Part shown: positions 17,771 through 25,357 of the stretch, one piece after another
How positions within the stretch are numbered: the first letter of the stretch is position 1
Layout: each line of letters starts with the position of its first letter
NCBI GenBank assembly: GCA_029553475.1
Contig: JAKPKV010000058.1
Coordinates: 17,300-81,299, forward strand
Length of the DNA: 64,000 bases
Reading direction: 5' to 3'
Origin: Armatimonadota bacterium
Lineage (GTDB): Bacteria; Armatimonadota; Hebobacteria; CAIYQO01
Made by a program: the position numbers and the translations under genes
The notes under the pieces: model-generated
Told to the model about the DNA's origin: nothing
What the model saw: only the letters and a program-made list of their open reading frames with translations
The model's database searches: none

Positions 17771-18110
17771 CGATTGTACTCATACTCGTACTCGTGCTCG
17801 AAACGGTTGTGTGTAGCGGGTTGTCACGTTGCACCGTGCTCTGTAGTCCGCGCCCTCCGCGGCGCGTGTGACCGATATGCGCCCCCGTGTCCGACACCAC
17901 CGTCATCGGGCACGGAGTAAAAATGCGTCACTACGCGCCGCGGAGGGCGCGGACTACAGAGCACGGTACATCGTGATAACCCGCTACAGTTATGCTGAAG
18001 CCGAGCGCTGTAATACCGCGCGTCGGGCAATCCGGGACGTGGCGATCCGACACGCTGTGAAGAAGCGAAGCCCGTATTCGAGTACGACTACGACTACGAG
18101 TACGAGTCGT
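17771..18110. repeat. GTACGA-type short-repeat arms flanking a palindromic element
   Basis: The left arm at 17771-17804 is built from CTCGTACTCGTG-like units. The right arm at 18075-18110 is its imperfect reverse complement (CGAGTACGACTACGACTA). They enclose the palindromic element at 17812-17988. The other copy of that element, at 56953, lacks these arms, so they are a separate feature. Confidence 0.5.
17812..17988. repeat. Palindromic intergenic element, copy A (MITE-like)
   Basis: A 177-bp element with ~61-bp near-perfect inverted arms (17812-17872 and 17927-17988; ends TGTAGCGGG). The inner parts of the arms (TAGTCCGCGCCCTCCGCGGC) are identical. A second nested inverted repeat, CCGTGTCCGA/TCGGGCACGG, sits in the centre. 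A diverged copy lies at 56953-57144. No coding potential. Confidence 0.8.
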
Positions 18111-18231
18111 GCCCATCAGAGCGCGGACATCCTGTCCGCCCGTAGCTGAGCACGAGCACGAAATGCGCGCACCAGGAGCAGGATTTCACCGCCGCGGGTT
18201 GAAAGGCATCGAAAAGAGGCGATGGAGGTTG
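17989..18231. other. Intergenic remainder between aroK and gdhA
   Basis: This stretch holds the right arm of the GTACGA repeat and then a perfect small hairpin, GCGGACA/TGTCCGC with a TCC loop, at 18120-18136. The Shine-Dalgarno of the dehydrogenase follows. No gene is seen. A promoter for the dehydrogenase should lie here but I cannot point to convincing hexamers. Confidence 0.45.
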
Positions 18232-19530
18232 ATGATGACGACCCTTCCGCAGATCGCGCCGCTGGCGGATGGCACGGTTCCGCCCCACGGCAGTACCTAT
18301 TACTCCGCGTTGCGGCAGTTCGATCAGGCTGCCGCCTTCCTCGGGCTCGATCCCGGCACCCGCGCCTTCCTGCGGCATCCGCGGCGCGAGCTCACGGTGA
18401 ATTTTCCGGTGCTGATGGATGACGGCTCGCTGCGCATGTTCACCGGCATTCGCGTCCATCACAGTACCATCCGCGGCCCCAGCAAAGGCGGCATCCGCTT
18501 CCACCCCCAGGTTGATCTCAACGACGTGCGCGCGCTGGCCATGTGGATGACCTGGAAATGCGCGGTCGTCAATATCCCCTACGGGGGCGCGAAAGGCGGC
18601 GTGGTGGTGGATCCCGCGTTGTTGAGCGAACGCGAGCTCTGTGCCCTCACCCGACGATACACGACGGAGATGATGCTGATGTTCGGCCCGGAAAGCGACA
18701 TTCCCGCGCCCGACGTCAACACTAACCCGCAGGTGATGGCCTGGATCATGGATACCTACTCCATGCAAAAGGGCTACAGCGTCCCCGCCGTGGTGACCGG
18801 CAAACCGCTGGAAGTCGGCGGCAGCCTGGGCCGGCTGGAAGCCACCGGCCGCGGGGTCACCTGCTGCATACTGGAAGCCTTGCGCGCGCGAAAACAGCGC
18901 GTGCAGGACACCACGGTCGCCGTGCAGGGGTTCGGGAATGTGGGCAGCGTGGCGGCGGCGCTGCTGGCGGAGCGCGGCGCGAAAATCGTCGCCGTCGCGG
19001 ATATCAGCGGCGGCGTCACGCGGGCGACCGGCCTCGATATCCCGGCGCTGAAGGCGTATGCGCGCGCCCACGGCCAGCGCGTCGCCGGTTTTCCCGGCGG
19101 TGATGCCCTCACCAATGCGGAATTGCTCGCGTTCGACGCCGATGTGCTGGTGCTGGCGGCTATGGAGAACCAGGTGCACGACGCGAATGCGCAGGCCGTG
19201 CGCGCCCGCATCATCGCCGAAGGCGCGAATGGCCCGACGACCCCGGATGCCGATGTCATCCTGGAAGAAAACGACTGCCTGGTGATCCCGGATATTCTCT
19301 GCAACGCCGGCGGCGTCACCGTGTCGTATTTCGAGTGGGTGCAGGGCTTGCAGGCGCATTTCTGGAGCGAGGAAGAGATCAATCACCGGCTTGAGCGCAT
19401 CATGACGGACGCCTATGCCGAGGTGATGGATGAGGCGCGCCGCCGGCGCATCGCCCCGCGGATGGCGGCCCAGACACTGGCGATCAACCGCGTCGCCGCC
19501 GCCGCGAAGCTTCGCGGCATTTACCCGTAA
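18232..19530 (+). CDS. gdhA: Glutamate dehydrogenase (Glu/Leu/Phe/Val family)
   Basis: A 432-residue hexameric-type glutamate dehydrogenase interconverting glutamate and 2-oxoglutarate plus ammonia. Signatures: GPSKGGIRFHP, the catalytic Lys region AVVNIPYGGAKGGV, PAPDVNTNPQVMAWIMD, the Rossmann motif VQGFGNVGSVAA, and the substrate segment EGANGPTTPDAD...VIPDILCNAGGVTVSYFEWVQ. Two adjacent ATGs (18232, 18235) follow GGAGG at 18224-18228; the second has better spacing. The length matches bacterial GdhA proteins of ~420-430 aa. Coenzyme choice is not decided here. It is a single-gene unit convergent with the PfkB kinase gene. Confidence 0.94.
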   Translation: MMTTLPQIAPLADGTVPPHGSTYYSALRQFDQAAAFLGLDPGTRAFLRHPRRELTVNFPVLMDDGSLRMFTGIRVHHSTIRGPSKGGIRFHPQVDLNDVRALAMWMTWKCAVVNIPYGGAKGGVVVDPALLSERELCALTRRYTTEMMLMFGPESDIPAPDVNTNPQVMAWIMDTYSMQKGYSVPAVVTGKPLEVGGSLGRLEATGRGVTCCILEALRARKQRVQDTTVAVQGFGNVGSVAAALLAERGAKIVAVADISGGVTRATGLDIPALKAYARAHGQRVAGFPGGDALTNAELLAFDADVLVLAAMENQVHDANAQAVRARIIAEGANGPTTPDADVILEENDCLVIPDILCNAGGVTVSYFEWVQGLQAHFWSEEEINHRLERIMTDAYAEVMDEARRRRIAPRMAAQTLAINRVAAAAKLRGIYP

Positions 19531-19567
19531 CCGGGCGCGGGCTGCAATTGGCCCGCCGGCGCGTGGG

Positions 19568-20545
19568 CTAATCCGACGGCGCCGCGCGCGCCATCCATGC
19601 CTCGACGTCGGCGCGCGTCGGCAGGTCGCGCGGGTCGGCGGACGTGGAGACGCGAATCGCCGCCGTCGCCGCGCCGAAACGCACCGCCGCCGCCCACGCA
19701 TCGCGGGTCATCCGTCCGGGATCATCGCGCAGTGCCGCCGCCACCAGGCCGGCGTGGAAGGTGTCGCCCGCGCCCACGTCATAGATCACTGGCACGCGAT
19801 ACGGGGGGATGTCGGCGCGCGCGTTCCCGACTTGAACGACCACGGGGCCGTCGCCGCCGCGGGTCATCACCACCACGCGCGGTCCGCGCGCCTGAATCGC
19901 CGCCAGGCCGTCATCCCCCGGACATTGGGTCAGGAAGCGCACCTCCTCGGCGTTCAGCACGACGATGTCGGCGCGGGCGATGGCGTCCTGCTCGATGGCG
20001 CGGATGGCGTCGTCCGGGCGCCCCCAGGCGCCTGTGCGTAAATTCATCGCGTAAAGCACGGGCACGCCGGCGGCACGCGCCCGCGCCGCGGTGTCCAGGA
20101 CCAGCGGCCTGAGCGCATCGTCGCGGATGCTGCCTTCGCTGAAATCAAACAGGCGACAGCGCTCTACCCCCGCGAAATCCGCCTCCCGCAGCCCGTCCAT
20201 CGGCGAAGCGTATCCTGGAACACGATAAAAGCGGAATTGCTTGCCCCCCCGCCCATCCACCGAGCAGAAGGAAACGGGGGTCAATTGCCCCGGCACGCGG
20301 CGCACGCGCGAGGCGTCCACGCCGAAATGCACCAACTCGCGCGTCGCCAGCGTGCCAAATTCGTCATCGCCCACGGCGGTGATGAACCGCACCCCCACCC
20401 CCAGGCGCGCCATGGCGAACACGGTATTCGCCGCCGCGCCGCCGGGCACCAAGGTATACTGCCGGGCGGTATCCAGCGTCTCCCCCGGTTGCGTGGGCGT
20501 GATTTCGATGATGAGACTGCCAACGGTGATGAGCTCCACGGGCAC
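19568..20545 (-). CDS. PfkB-family carbohydrate kinase
   Basis: A 325-residue ribokinase-like sugar or nucleoside kinase. The N-terminal signature is PGGAAANTVFAMARLG. The C-terminal PfkB signature is YDVGAGDTFHAGLVAAAL, with the catalytic Asp in GAGD. Substrate identity (fructose, 2-keto-3-deoxygluconate, ribose or other) cannot be read from the sequence. The start is GTG 20545, because GAGGAGG lies eight bases upstream; the longer open frame overlaps the divergent gene and has no homology. It is divergent (136 bp) from a D-2-hydroxyacid dehydrogenase. Confidence 0.9.
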   Translation of the reverse strand: MPVELITVGSLIIEITPTQPGETLDTARQYTLVPGGAAANTVFAMARLGVGVRFITAVGDDEFGTLATRELVHFGVDASRVRRVPGQLTPVSFCSVDGRGGKQFRFYRVPGYASPMDGLREADFAGVERCRLFDFSEGSIRDDALRPLVLDTAARARAAGVPVLYAMNLRTGAWGRPDDAIRAIEQDAIARADIVVLNAEEVRFLTQCPGDDGLAAIQARGPRVVVMTRGGDGPVVVQVGNARADIPPYRVPVIYDVGAGDTFHAGLVAAALRDDPGRMTRDAWAAAVRFGAATAAIRVSTSADPRDLPTRADVEAWMARAAPSD

Positions 20546-20638
20546 GTTCAGGGCCTCCTCGGGCGTGATAGTTCTTGATTCGCGGGAAGAAACGTCAACC
20601 CCTGTTGCAATGCCGGGCGTATCCGGTCCGAATCGCGG

Positions 20639-20644
20639 TATAAT
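20639..20644 (+). promoter_or_regulatory. TATAAT -10 element of the D-2-hydroxyacid dehydrogenase gene
   Basis: A perfect TATAAT sits 37 bases ahead of the ATG at 20682. A TTGCAA upstream is too far away (28 bases) to be a standard -35. Confidence 0.4.
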
Positions 20645-20681
20645 GGGAAGAGCCTGTAGCGTGAAGCGGAGGAATGGCACG

Positions 20682-21728
20682 ATGAGCACGGAAACCCCTC
20701 GCACCGTGATGGTGGAGCTGAACCCCGATGAGGTGGCCTTTATCACCGAACAGTTGCCGGGGGTGGAGGCGGTCTGCGAATCGCCGATTCACGAATGCAT
20801 GAGCCCGGCCTTCGCCACGGCGGAGATCCTCTCCGTCTTCGTGCATTCGCGCGTCACACCAGATATCCTCGATGCCATGCCGGCGCTGAAATTCATCGCC
20901 ACGCGCTCCACGGGCTACGACCATATTGATCTGGAAACCTGCAATGCTCGCGGCATCCTCGTCGCGAACGTGCCGCGCTACGGCGATAACACGGTGGCCG
21001 AGCACACCTTCGCGCTGATCCTCTCCCTCTCCCGGAAGATTCACAAAGCATATCAGCGCACGGTGGCCGGCGATTTTTCCCTGGCCAATTTGGAAGGCTT
21101 CGATCTGAAAGGCAAGACCCTCGGCGTGGTCGGCGCCGGCAGTATCGGGCTGCACGTCATTCGCATCGCCATCGGGTTCGGCATGCGCGTCATCGCCTAT
21201 GACGTGAAACCCAATCCGCTGATCGCCGAGGTGCTCAATTTTCACTACGTTTCCTTCGGGGAATTGCTGGCCAATGCCGATATCATCTCGCTGCACGCGC
21301 CGCTGCTGCCCGCTACCCGGCACATGATTAACGCGGAGACCATCACGCTCATCAAGCGCGGGGCGCTGCTCATCAATACCGCCCGCGGCGGGCTGGTCGA
21401 TACCGACGCGCTGCTCACCGCGCTGGACGAAGGGATCATCAGCGGCGCCGGGCTGGACGTGCTGGAAGGCGAAGAGCTCATCGAGGAGGAAGAACGGCTG
21501 ATGCGCGCCCCCGAAGCGGCGGAATCGCTGCGCATGCTCATTCGCCAGCATATCCTGCTGCGTCGTCCCGACGTGGTCATCACCCCGCACATGGCCTTCT
21601 ACAGTCGCGAAGCGCGCCAGCGCATCCTGGAGACGACAGTCGGCAATATCCGCGCGTATCTGGCCGGAACCCCGGAGAACGTGGTCAATGCGCCCGCCGG
21701 GCAGGATCGCGAAGCGCCGGGATCCTGA
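20682..21728 (+). CDS. D-isomer-specific 2-hydroxyacid dehydrogenase (D-lactate dehydrogenase type)
   Basis: A 348-residue NAD-dependent dehydrogenase. The nucleotide-binding motif is GVVGAGSIGLHV. The catalytic triad residues are Arg in NTARGGLVDTDAL, Glu in VLEGEELIEEE, and His in ITPHMAFYS. The extra EGEELIEEEE segment before the catalytic His is typical of D-lactate dehydrogenases rather than phosphoglycerate or formate dehydrogenases. The start ATG 20682 follows GGAGG at nine bases. The TGA stop is followed by a copy of the AGAAACTGT motif. Confidence 0.9.
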   Translation: MSTETPRTVMVELNPDEVAFITEQLPGVEAVCESPIHECMSPAFATAEILSVFVHSRVTPDILDAMPALKFIATRSTGYDHIDLETCNARGILVANVPRYGDNTVAEHTFALILSLSRKIHKAYQRTVAGDFSLANLEGFDLKGKTLGVVGAGSIGLHVIRIAIGFGMRVIAYDVKPNPLIAEVLNFHYVSFGELLANADIISLHAPLLPATRHMINAETITLIKRGALLINTARGGLVDTDALLTALDEGIISGAGLDVLEGEELIEEEERLMRAPEAAESLRMLIRQHILLRRPDVVITPHMAFYSREARQRILETTVGNIRAYLAGTPENVVNAPAGQDREAPGS

Positions 21729-21733
21729 GAAAC

Positions 21734-21750
21734 TGAGAAACTGTTTCTGA
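21734..21750. repeat. Copy of the TNAGAAACTGTYTY motif after a stop codon
   Basis: TGAGAAACTGTTTCTGA lies in the 61-bp gap between two convergent genes. Its first part is duplicated just upstream (CTGAGAAACTGAGAAACTG). Other copies are at 12037, 12204 (inverted), 35354 and 58230. Confidence 0.5.
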
Positions 21751-21789
21751 GGCGCGCCGGGGAGGCGGCTGCGGCTGCCGGCGTACGCG

Positions 21790-22623
21790 CTAGCGCTGGC
21801 AGTGCGGGCAGAAATGGACGCGGCGTCCCTGGAAGGGACGGTACTCGATGAGCGTGCCGCAGACGCGGCAGGGTTGCCCGGCGCGCTGGTAGACCGTGAG
21901 GTGGCACTGGAAATCGCCCAGTTCGCCGTGGGCGTCGCGATAGGCGCTGTCCTGCCCGGAAGTGCCGCGGCAGGCGATGGCGCGCGCGAGCACGTCGCGC
22001 ACGGCGGCATGCAGGCGGGTCACCTCGTCGCGGGTGAGCGACCGCGCCGCACGGCGCGGGTCAACGCCCGCCAGAAAGCAGGACTCGTCCGCGTAGATCT
22101 TCCCGATGCCGACGACCTGCGTCTGGTCCATCAGCACCGCCTCCACCGACGTCCCCTTCCCCGCCATCACGCCGGCCAGGTGTTCAACGGTGAAGGCCTC
22201 GTCCAGCGGTTCGGGGCCATAGTGCGCGAGCTCCCGCATGGCGGCGGGATCATGCCCGGCCACCACCGCCATCTGCCCGAAGGTGCGTGGGTCAATGTAG
22301 CGCAGCTCGCGCCCGTCGGACAGCTCCAGCACGACGTGCGTGTGCGGGACGACGGGGGTGTCGGCATGCGCGAGCGCCAGTTGCCCGCTCATCCCCAGGC
22401 GCACCAGCAGGCTGCGGTCGCCATCCAGCAGCAGGAGCAGGGCTTTGCCGCGGCGATGGAGGGCGAGGATGGTGCGGCCGAGCAGCAGGGCGCGGAACCC
22501 GTCGGCGGTGGCATGGGCGCGAATGGCGCGCGAACGCGTCACTCGCACGGCGCGGATGCGCTGTCCGGTCAGCGACGGCGCCAGTTGCCGGCGGATGGTC
22601 TCGACTTCAGGGAGTTCAGGCAT
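21790..22623 (-). CDS. mutM: Formamidopyrimidine-DNA glycosylase (Fpg/MutM)
   Basis: A 277-residue base-excision repair enzyme that removes oxidised purines and nicks the strand. The mature N-terminus PELPEVETIRR carries the catalytic Pro and Glu. The C-terminal zinc finger CRVC...CPHC with the intercalating Arg (FQGRRVHF) is intact. The helix-two-turn-helix reads VVGIGKIYADE; position 175 is Lys (codon AAG at 22101-22099) where the family has Asn (GxGNIY). The start ATG 22623 gives the required MPELPE; the longer frame is excluded by this constraint. The small zinc-ribbon gene lies upstream on the same strand. Confidence 0.95.
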   Translation of the reverse strand: MPELPEVETIRRQLAPSLTGQRIRAVRVTRSRAIRAHATADGFRALLLGRTILALHRRGKALLLLLDGDRSLLVRLGMSGQLALAHADTPVVPHTHVVLELSDGRELRYIDPRTFGQMAVVAGHDPAAMRELAHYGPEPLDEAFTVEHLAGVMAGKGTSVEAVLMDQTQVVGIGKIYADESCFLAGVDPRRAARSLTRDEVTRLHAAVRDVLARAIACRGTSGQDSAYRDAHGELGDFQCHLTVYQRAGQPCRVCGTLIEYRPFQGRRVHFCPHCQR

Positions 22624-22692
22624 AATAGAGAGCAGTACCCGCGGCGAGCCGCGGGTACGCATGATCGTGTGGTCCGATGACCAGGAGACGCG

Positions 22693-22839
22693 TTATACTT
22701 TTCCACCGATTTTGAAGACTTTGCGGCCACATTCCGGGCAGATGCCGGTCAGCGCGGGCTTGCCGTTTTTCAGCGTCACCTGCTGCGGGTCCTTCACTTG
22801 CCGCTTGGCCTTGCACTTCACGCAATACGCTTCAGCCAT
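22693..22839 (-). CDS. DUF5679-type small zinc-ribbon protein
   Basis: A 48-residue protein with two CxxC knuckles: CVKC at residues 6-9 and CPEC at 34-37. These are separated by a basic strand-rich stretch (KRQVKDPQQVTLKNGKPALTG). The pattern matches the DUF5679 family, which is widespread and of unknown function. The ATG at 22839 has AAGGAGG nine bases upstream. It precedes mutM on the same strand with 69 bp between, so the two may be co-transcribed. Confidence 0.85.
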   Translation of the reverse strand: MAEAYCVKCKAKRQVKDPQQVTLKNGKPALTGICPECGRKVFKIGGKV

Positions 22840-23041
22840 GTTCGTAGCCTCCTTAAGAGTAGTGTTACGTGCGGCACTTCCCCGCACCAGCGCTTGGACG
22901 CCTCACCGAAATGAGGGAAGCCTTCGTTTGATATTCGCTCGCCGTCGAAGAACTCCTTCCTGTCGAAAAAAAACTTCATGGGAAAATATTGTGGCGCCGT
23001 TGTGCGCGGGTCACGCCATCCGCGGCATGCCTTTCCGAGCA
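22840..23041. other. Divergent intergenic region
   Basis: This stretch holds the Shine-Dalgarno of the zinc-ribbon gene and an A8 tract at about 22965. Otherwise nothing recognisable is seen before the GNAT promoter. Confidence 0.4.
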
Positions 23042-23071
23042 TTGACACCCCTGCGACCGCGACCGTATACT
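23042..23071 (+). promoter_or_regulatory. Strong sigma-70 type promoter upstream of a leader and GNAT gene
   Basis: A perfect TTGACA at 23042-23047 and TATACT at 23066-23071 are separated by 18 bases. Transcription would begin at about 23078, which coincides with an ATG. Confidence 0.7.
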
Positions 23072-23077
23072 GGGCAC

Positions 23078-23134
23078 ATGATGGCTCGCATGACACCGTG
23101 TGCGTGGACCATCCGTCATCCCTGGACGCCATAA
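23078..23134 (+). CDS. Putative leaderless leader peptide (18 codons)
   Basis: ATG ATG opens an 18-residue frame (MMARMTPCAWTIRHPWTP) at the predicted transcription start, ending TAA at 23134. It has two Trp, three Pro and one Cys codons. It is followed after 30 bases by an intrinsic terminator. Seen in sequence; translation is not shown, and the reading frame could be chance. Confidence 0.35.
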   Translation: MMARMTPCAWTIRHPWTP

Positions 23135-23164
23135 CCGGCATTCGGGCTGTTCGCGCGTCTCTCT

Positions 23165-23191
23165 CCCCTCCCGGATGCCGGGAGGGGTTTT
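23165..23191 (+). terminator. Intrinsic terminator inside the leader of the GNAT gene
   Basis: A perfect 10-bp stem CCCCTCCCGG / CCGGGAGGGG with an ATG loop is followed by TTTT. It lies about 110 bases after the promoter and 15 bases before the GNAT start codon, so it could act as an attenuator or end a small RNA. Confidence 0.75.
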
Positions 23192-23206
23192 GCGTTGGAG
23201 GCGGCC

Positions 23207-23638
23207 ATGATGATTACCTATGCGCCGATGACCATCGAAGCGTATGATGCCGTGATCGGCTTGTGGCACGGCATGCCGGGGATCGGCTTGCACGTGGATG
23301 AGGCCGATTCGCGCCACGGCATCGCCGCCTACCTGCGGCGCAACCCCGGCATGAGCGTGGTGGCCCACGATGGCGCGCGCCTGGTCGGCGCGGTGCTCTG
23401 CGGGCATGACGGCCGCCGGGGGTATCTCAGCCATCTGGCGGTGTACCCGGCCTATCGCGGCCGCGGCATCGGCCGTGAGATGATGCGGCGCTGCCTTGCC
23501 GCGCTGCGGTCGGAGGGTATCGCCAAATGCACGATTCTGGTCTATACCGATAATACCGACGGTCAAGCGTTCTGGGAACGGCACGGTTGGCGGCAGCGGG
23601 AGGACCTGCGGTGCATGCAAACGGCGACGGGAGCGTGA
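23207..23638 (+). CDS. GNAT-family N-acetyltransferase
   Basis: A 143-residue acetyl-CoA-dependent acetyltransferase. Motif A is LSHLAVYPAYRGRGIGREMMRRCLAAL (R-G-R-G-I-G for pyrophosphate binding). Motif B is VYTDNTDGQAFWERHGWRQRED. The architecture resembles small YpeA/RimI-like proteins; the substrate is unknown. The start ATG 23207 (or 23210) is preceded by GGAGG. An intrinsic terminator lies between its promoter and this start, so expression probably depends on readthrough. Confidence 0.9.
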   Translation: MMITYAPMTIEAYDAVIGLWHGMPGIGLHVDEADSRHGIAAYLRRNPGMSVVAHDGARLVGAVLCGHDGRRGYLSHLAVYPAYRGRGIGREMMRRCLAALRSEGIAKCTILVYTDNTDGQAFWERHGWRQREDLRCMQTATGA

Positions 23639-23795
23639 AACACTCCCGGATTTATGCTGCGTGACAATGTCCCCTCCGTGATGGATGTGCTCATCCGACA
23701 ATCGCCACCACCGGGGCCGCGAGCATCTTGTCACATCAGCAACAGGCGCTATTGTCCCAGTTCTGTTATACTGGTTATCCGAAAGGAGCGCTGTC

Positions 23796-25223
23796 ATGGT
23801 CAGCCACCGCCCGCGAATCATCGGCATACTCGTGTTTCTCCTGGCCGTCCCGCTCTGGAGTGCGACCATACGCATCCTCGCCACCGGTGATATGCATGGC
23901 TGGCTGGAGCCTCAGCGCATTGACGGCCAGGTGTATGGCGGCCCAGGACAGATGCTGGCCTACTGGAAAACGGCGGAACAGTATGTGCCGAAAAAATTCC
24001 TGGTCATCAGTTGCGGCGACATCGCCACCGGCCCGATGCTCTCCGTCACTTTCAAAGGGCAACCGGCGGTCGAGATGATGAACCTGATGGGCTATGATCT
24101 CTCGGTGGTGGGCAACCACGAGTTCGACTACGGCATCGAGGGTCTGGCGAACATGGCGCGGTGGGCGAACTTTCCCTTTCTCGCCGGCAACCTGCGCAAT
24201 GCCGACGAGACGTTGAATACGCTCGTCGCCAGTACCCTGCTCTACGAAGAGCAGGGGGTGAAGGTGGGCGTGATTGGCCTCACCGTGAAGGAGTTGGCGC
24301 GCTACGCGCAGATCGGCGCGCTGAAAACCGACGATTATGCCCACGCGGTGCGCGCGCTGGCGCCGAGATTGCGCGGGCGCGGCGCGAAAGTCATCATCGT
24401 CGCCGCGCACGCGGAGATGGCCGCCCTGGAGCAACTGGCGCAGGAGATCGCTGACCTGAACATCCCGCTCATCCTTGGTGGGCACAGCCACGAATTCGGG
24501 CAGAAAATGGTGGGCAACACCTGGGTTATGCATAATGGAGAGTGGTGGAAAGGCTACGGCCGCGTGGACCTGGAGGTGAACCCGGAGCAGGGCACGGCGC
24601 AGGTACGCACGATCAAGCAGGTGTGGCTGCGGCAGGAGGCGGCCGGCGCGAAGACCGATCCCCGGGCGGCGGCGCTCATCGCGGCGTGGACGAAGCGCCT
24701 GTCGGCCGAGGACCGGGAGGTGATCGGCTACACCGCCACCGGCCTGACGCGCCGCTGGGGCATCGCCAACCTGGTGGTGGATAGCTGGCTGGCCAGCCAT
24801 GCCGCGGATGTCGCCGTGGTCAACCTGGGCGGATTGCGCCAGGATTTCGCCCCGGGTCCGATCCGCCGGCTGGACCTGACGGGCGTCATGCCGTTCAACA
24901 ATGCCCTGGTGCGGCTGCAGCTCACCGGCAAGCAGCTGGCCGACTACCAGCCGCCGGGGGAAACCCTCCACTACGGCGGCGTGCGGCAACAAGGTGGCCA
25001 GCTCCTCTTCGCCGGTCAGCCGCTCGACCCCGCGCGCACCTACCGCGTGCTGACCATTGATTTCCTGTACAACACCAGCCCCCATCTCAAAGCCGCCGAT
25101 CCGCATCCGGAGCGCGTGGACGACCAGTGGCGCACCCCGGTGCTGCAGTGGCTGGCCGCCCACCGGACCGATGAGAAAAAGACGCTGGAAAGCCTGGCGG
25201 ACCTGCGCCCGCGGAGCGAGTGA
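23796..25223 (+). CDS. Exported 5'-nucleotidase/UshA-family metallophosphoesterase
   Basis: A 475-residue protein with an N-terminal signal peptide (IIGILVFLLAVPLWSA). The calcineurin-like domain carries ATGDMHGWLEP, SCGDIATGP, VVGNHEFDYG and LGGHSHE, the metal ligands of the UshA/CpdB superfamily. The C-terminal 5'-nucleotidase domain starts near residue 300 (IGYTATGLTRRWGIANLVVDSW, AVVNLGGLRQD, MPFNNALVRLQLTGKQL). Likely periplasmic, hydrolysing nucleotides or similar phosphoesters. The start ATG 23796 has AAAGGAG upstream and TATACT at 23767-23772. It is monocistronic and convergent with addB. Confidence 0.9.
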   Translation: MVSHRPRIIGILVFLLAVPLWSATIRILATGDMHGWLEPQRIDGQVYGGPGQMLAYWKTAEQYVPKKFLVISCGDIATGPMLSVTFKGQPAVEMMNLMGYDLSVVGNHEFDYGIEGLANMARWANFPFLAGNLRNADETLNTLVASTLLYEEQGVKVGVIGLTVKELARYAQIGALKTDDYAHAVRALAPRLRGRGAKVIIVAAHAEMAALEQLAQEIADLNIPLILGGHSHEFGQKMVGNTWVMHNGEWWKGYGRVDLEVNPEQGTAQVRTIKQVWLRQEAAGAKTDPRAAALIAAWTKRLSAEDREVIGYTATGLTRRWGIANLVVDSWLASHAADVAVVNLGGLRQDFAPGPIRRLDLTGVMPFNNALVRLQLTGKQLADYQPPGETLHYGGVRQQGGQLLFAGQPLDPARTYRVLTIDFLYNTSPHLKAADPHPERVDDQWRTPVLQWLAAHRTDEKKTLESLADLRPRSE

Positions 25224-25357
25224 GCGATCCCTCGGCGGGCACAACGCCGTCGCGCCGCGCGCGGAGGGGCCGGCATCGCCTATTCACATACTGGTGACCG
25301 GGTGCCCCGGTGGGGATGTGCGGTGGCGAAGCGGTGCGGGCACGCCAATGCCGCACC
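25224..25357. other. Convergent intergenic gap
   Basis: A GC-rich 134 bp with a weak GTGCGG/CCGCAC inverted repeat near its right end (25333-25355) that could help terminate both flanking genes. No gene seen. Confidence 0.3.

Noticed and set aside
17771..18110. CRISPR-like array from the GTACGA units
   Set aside because: Units are short, irregular and inverted across the region, with no unique spacers.
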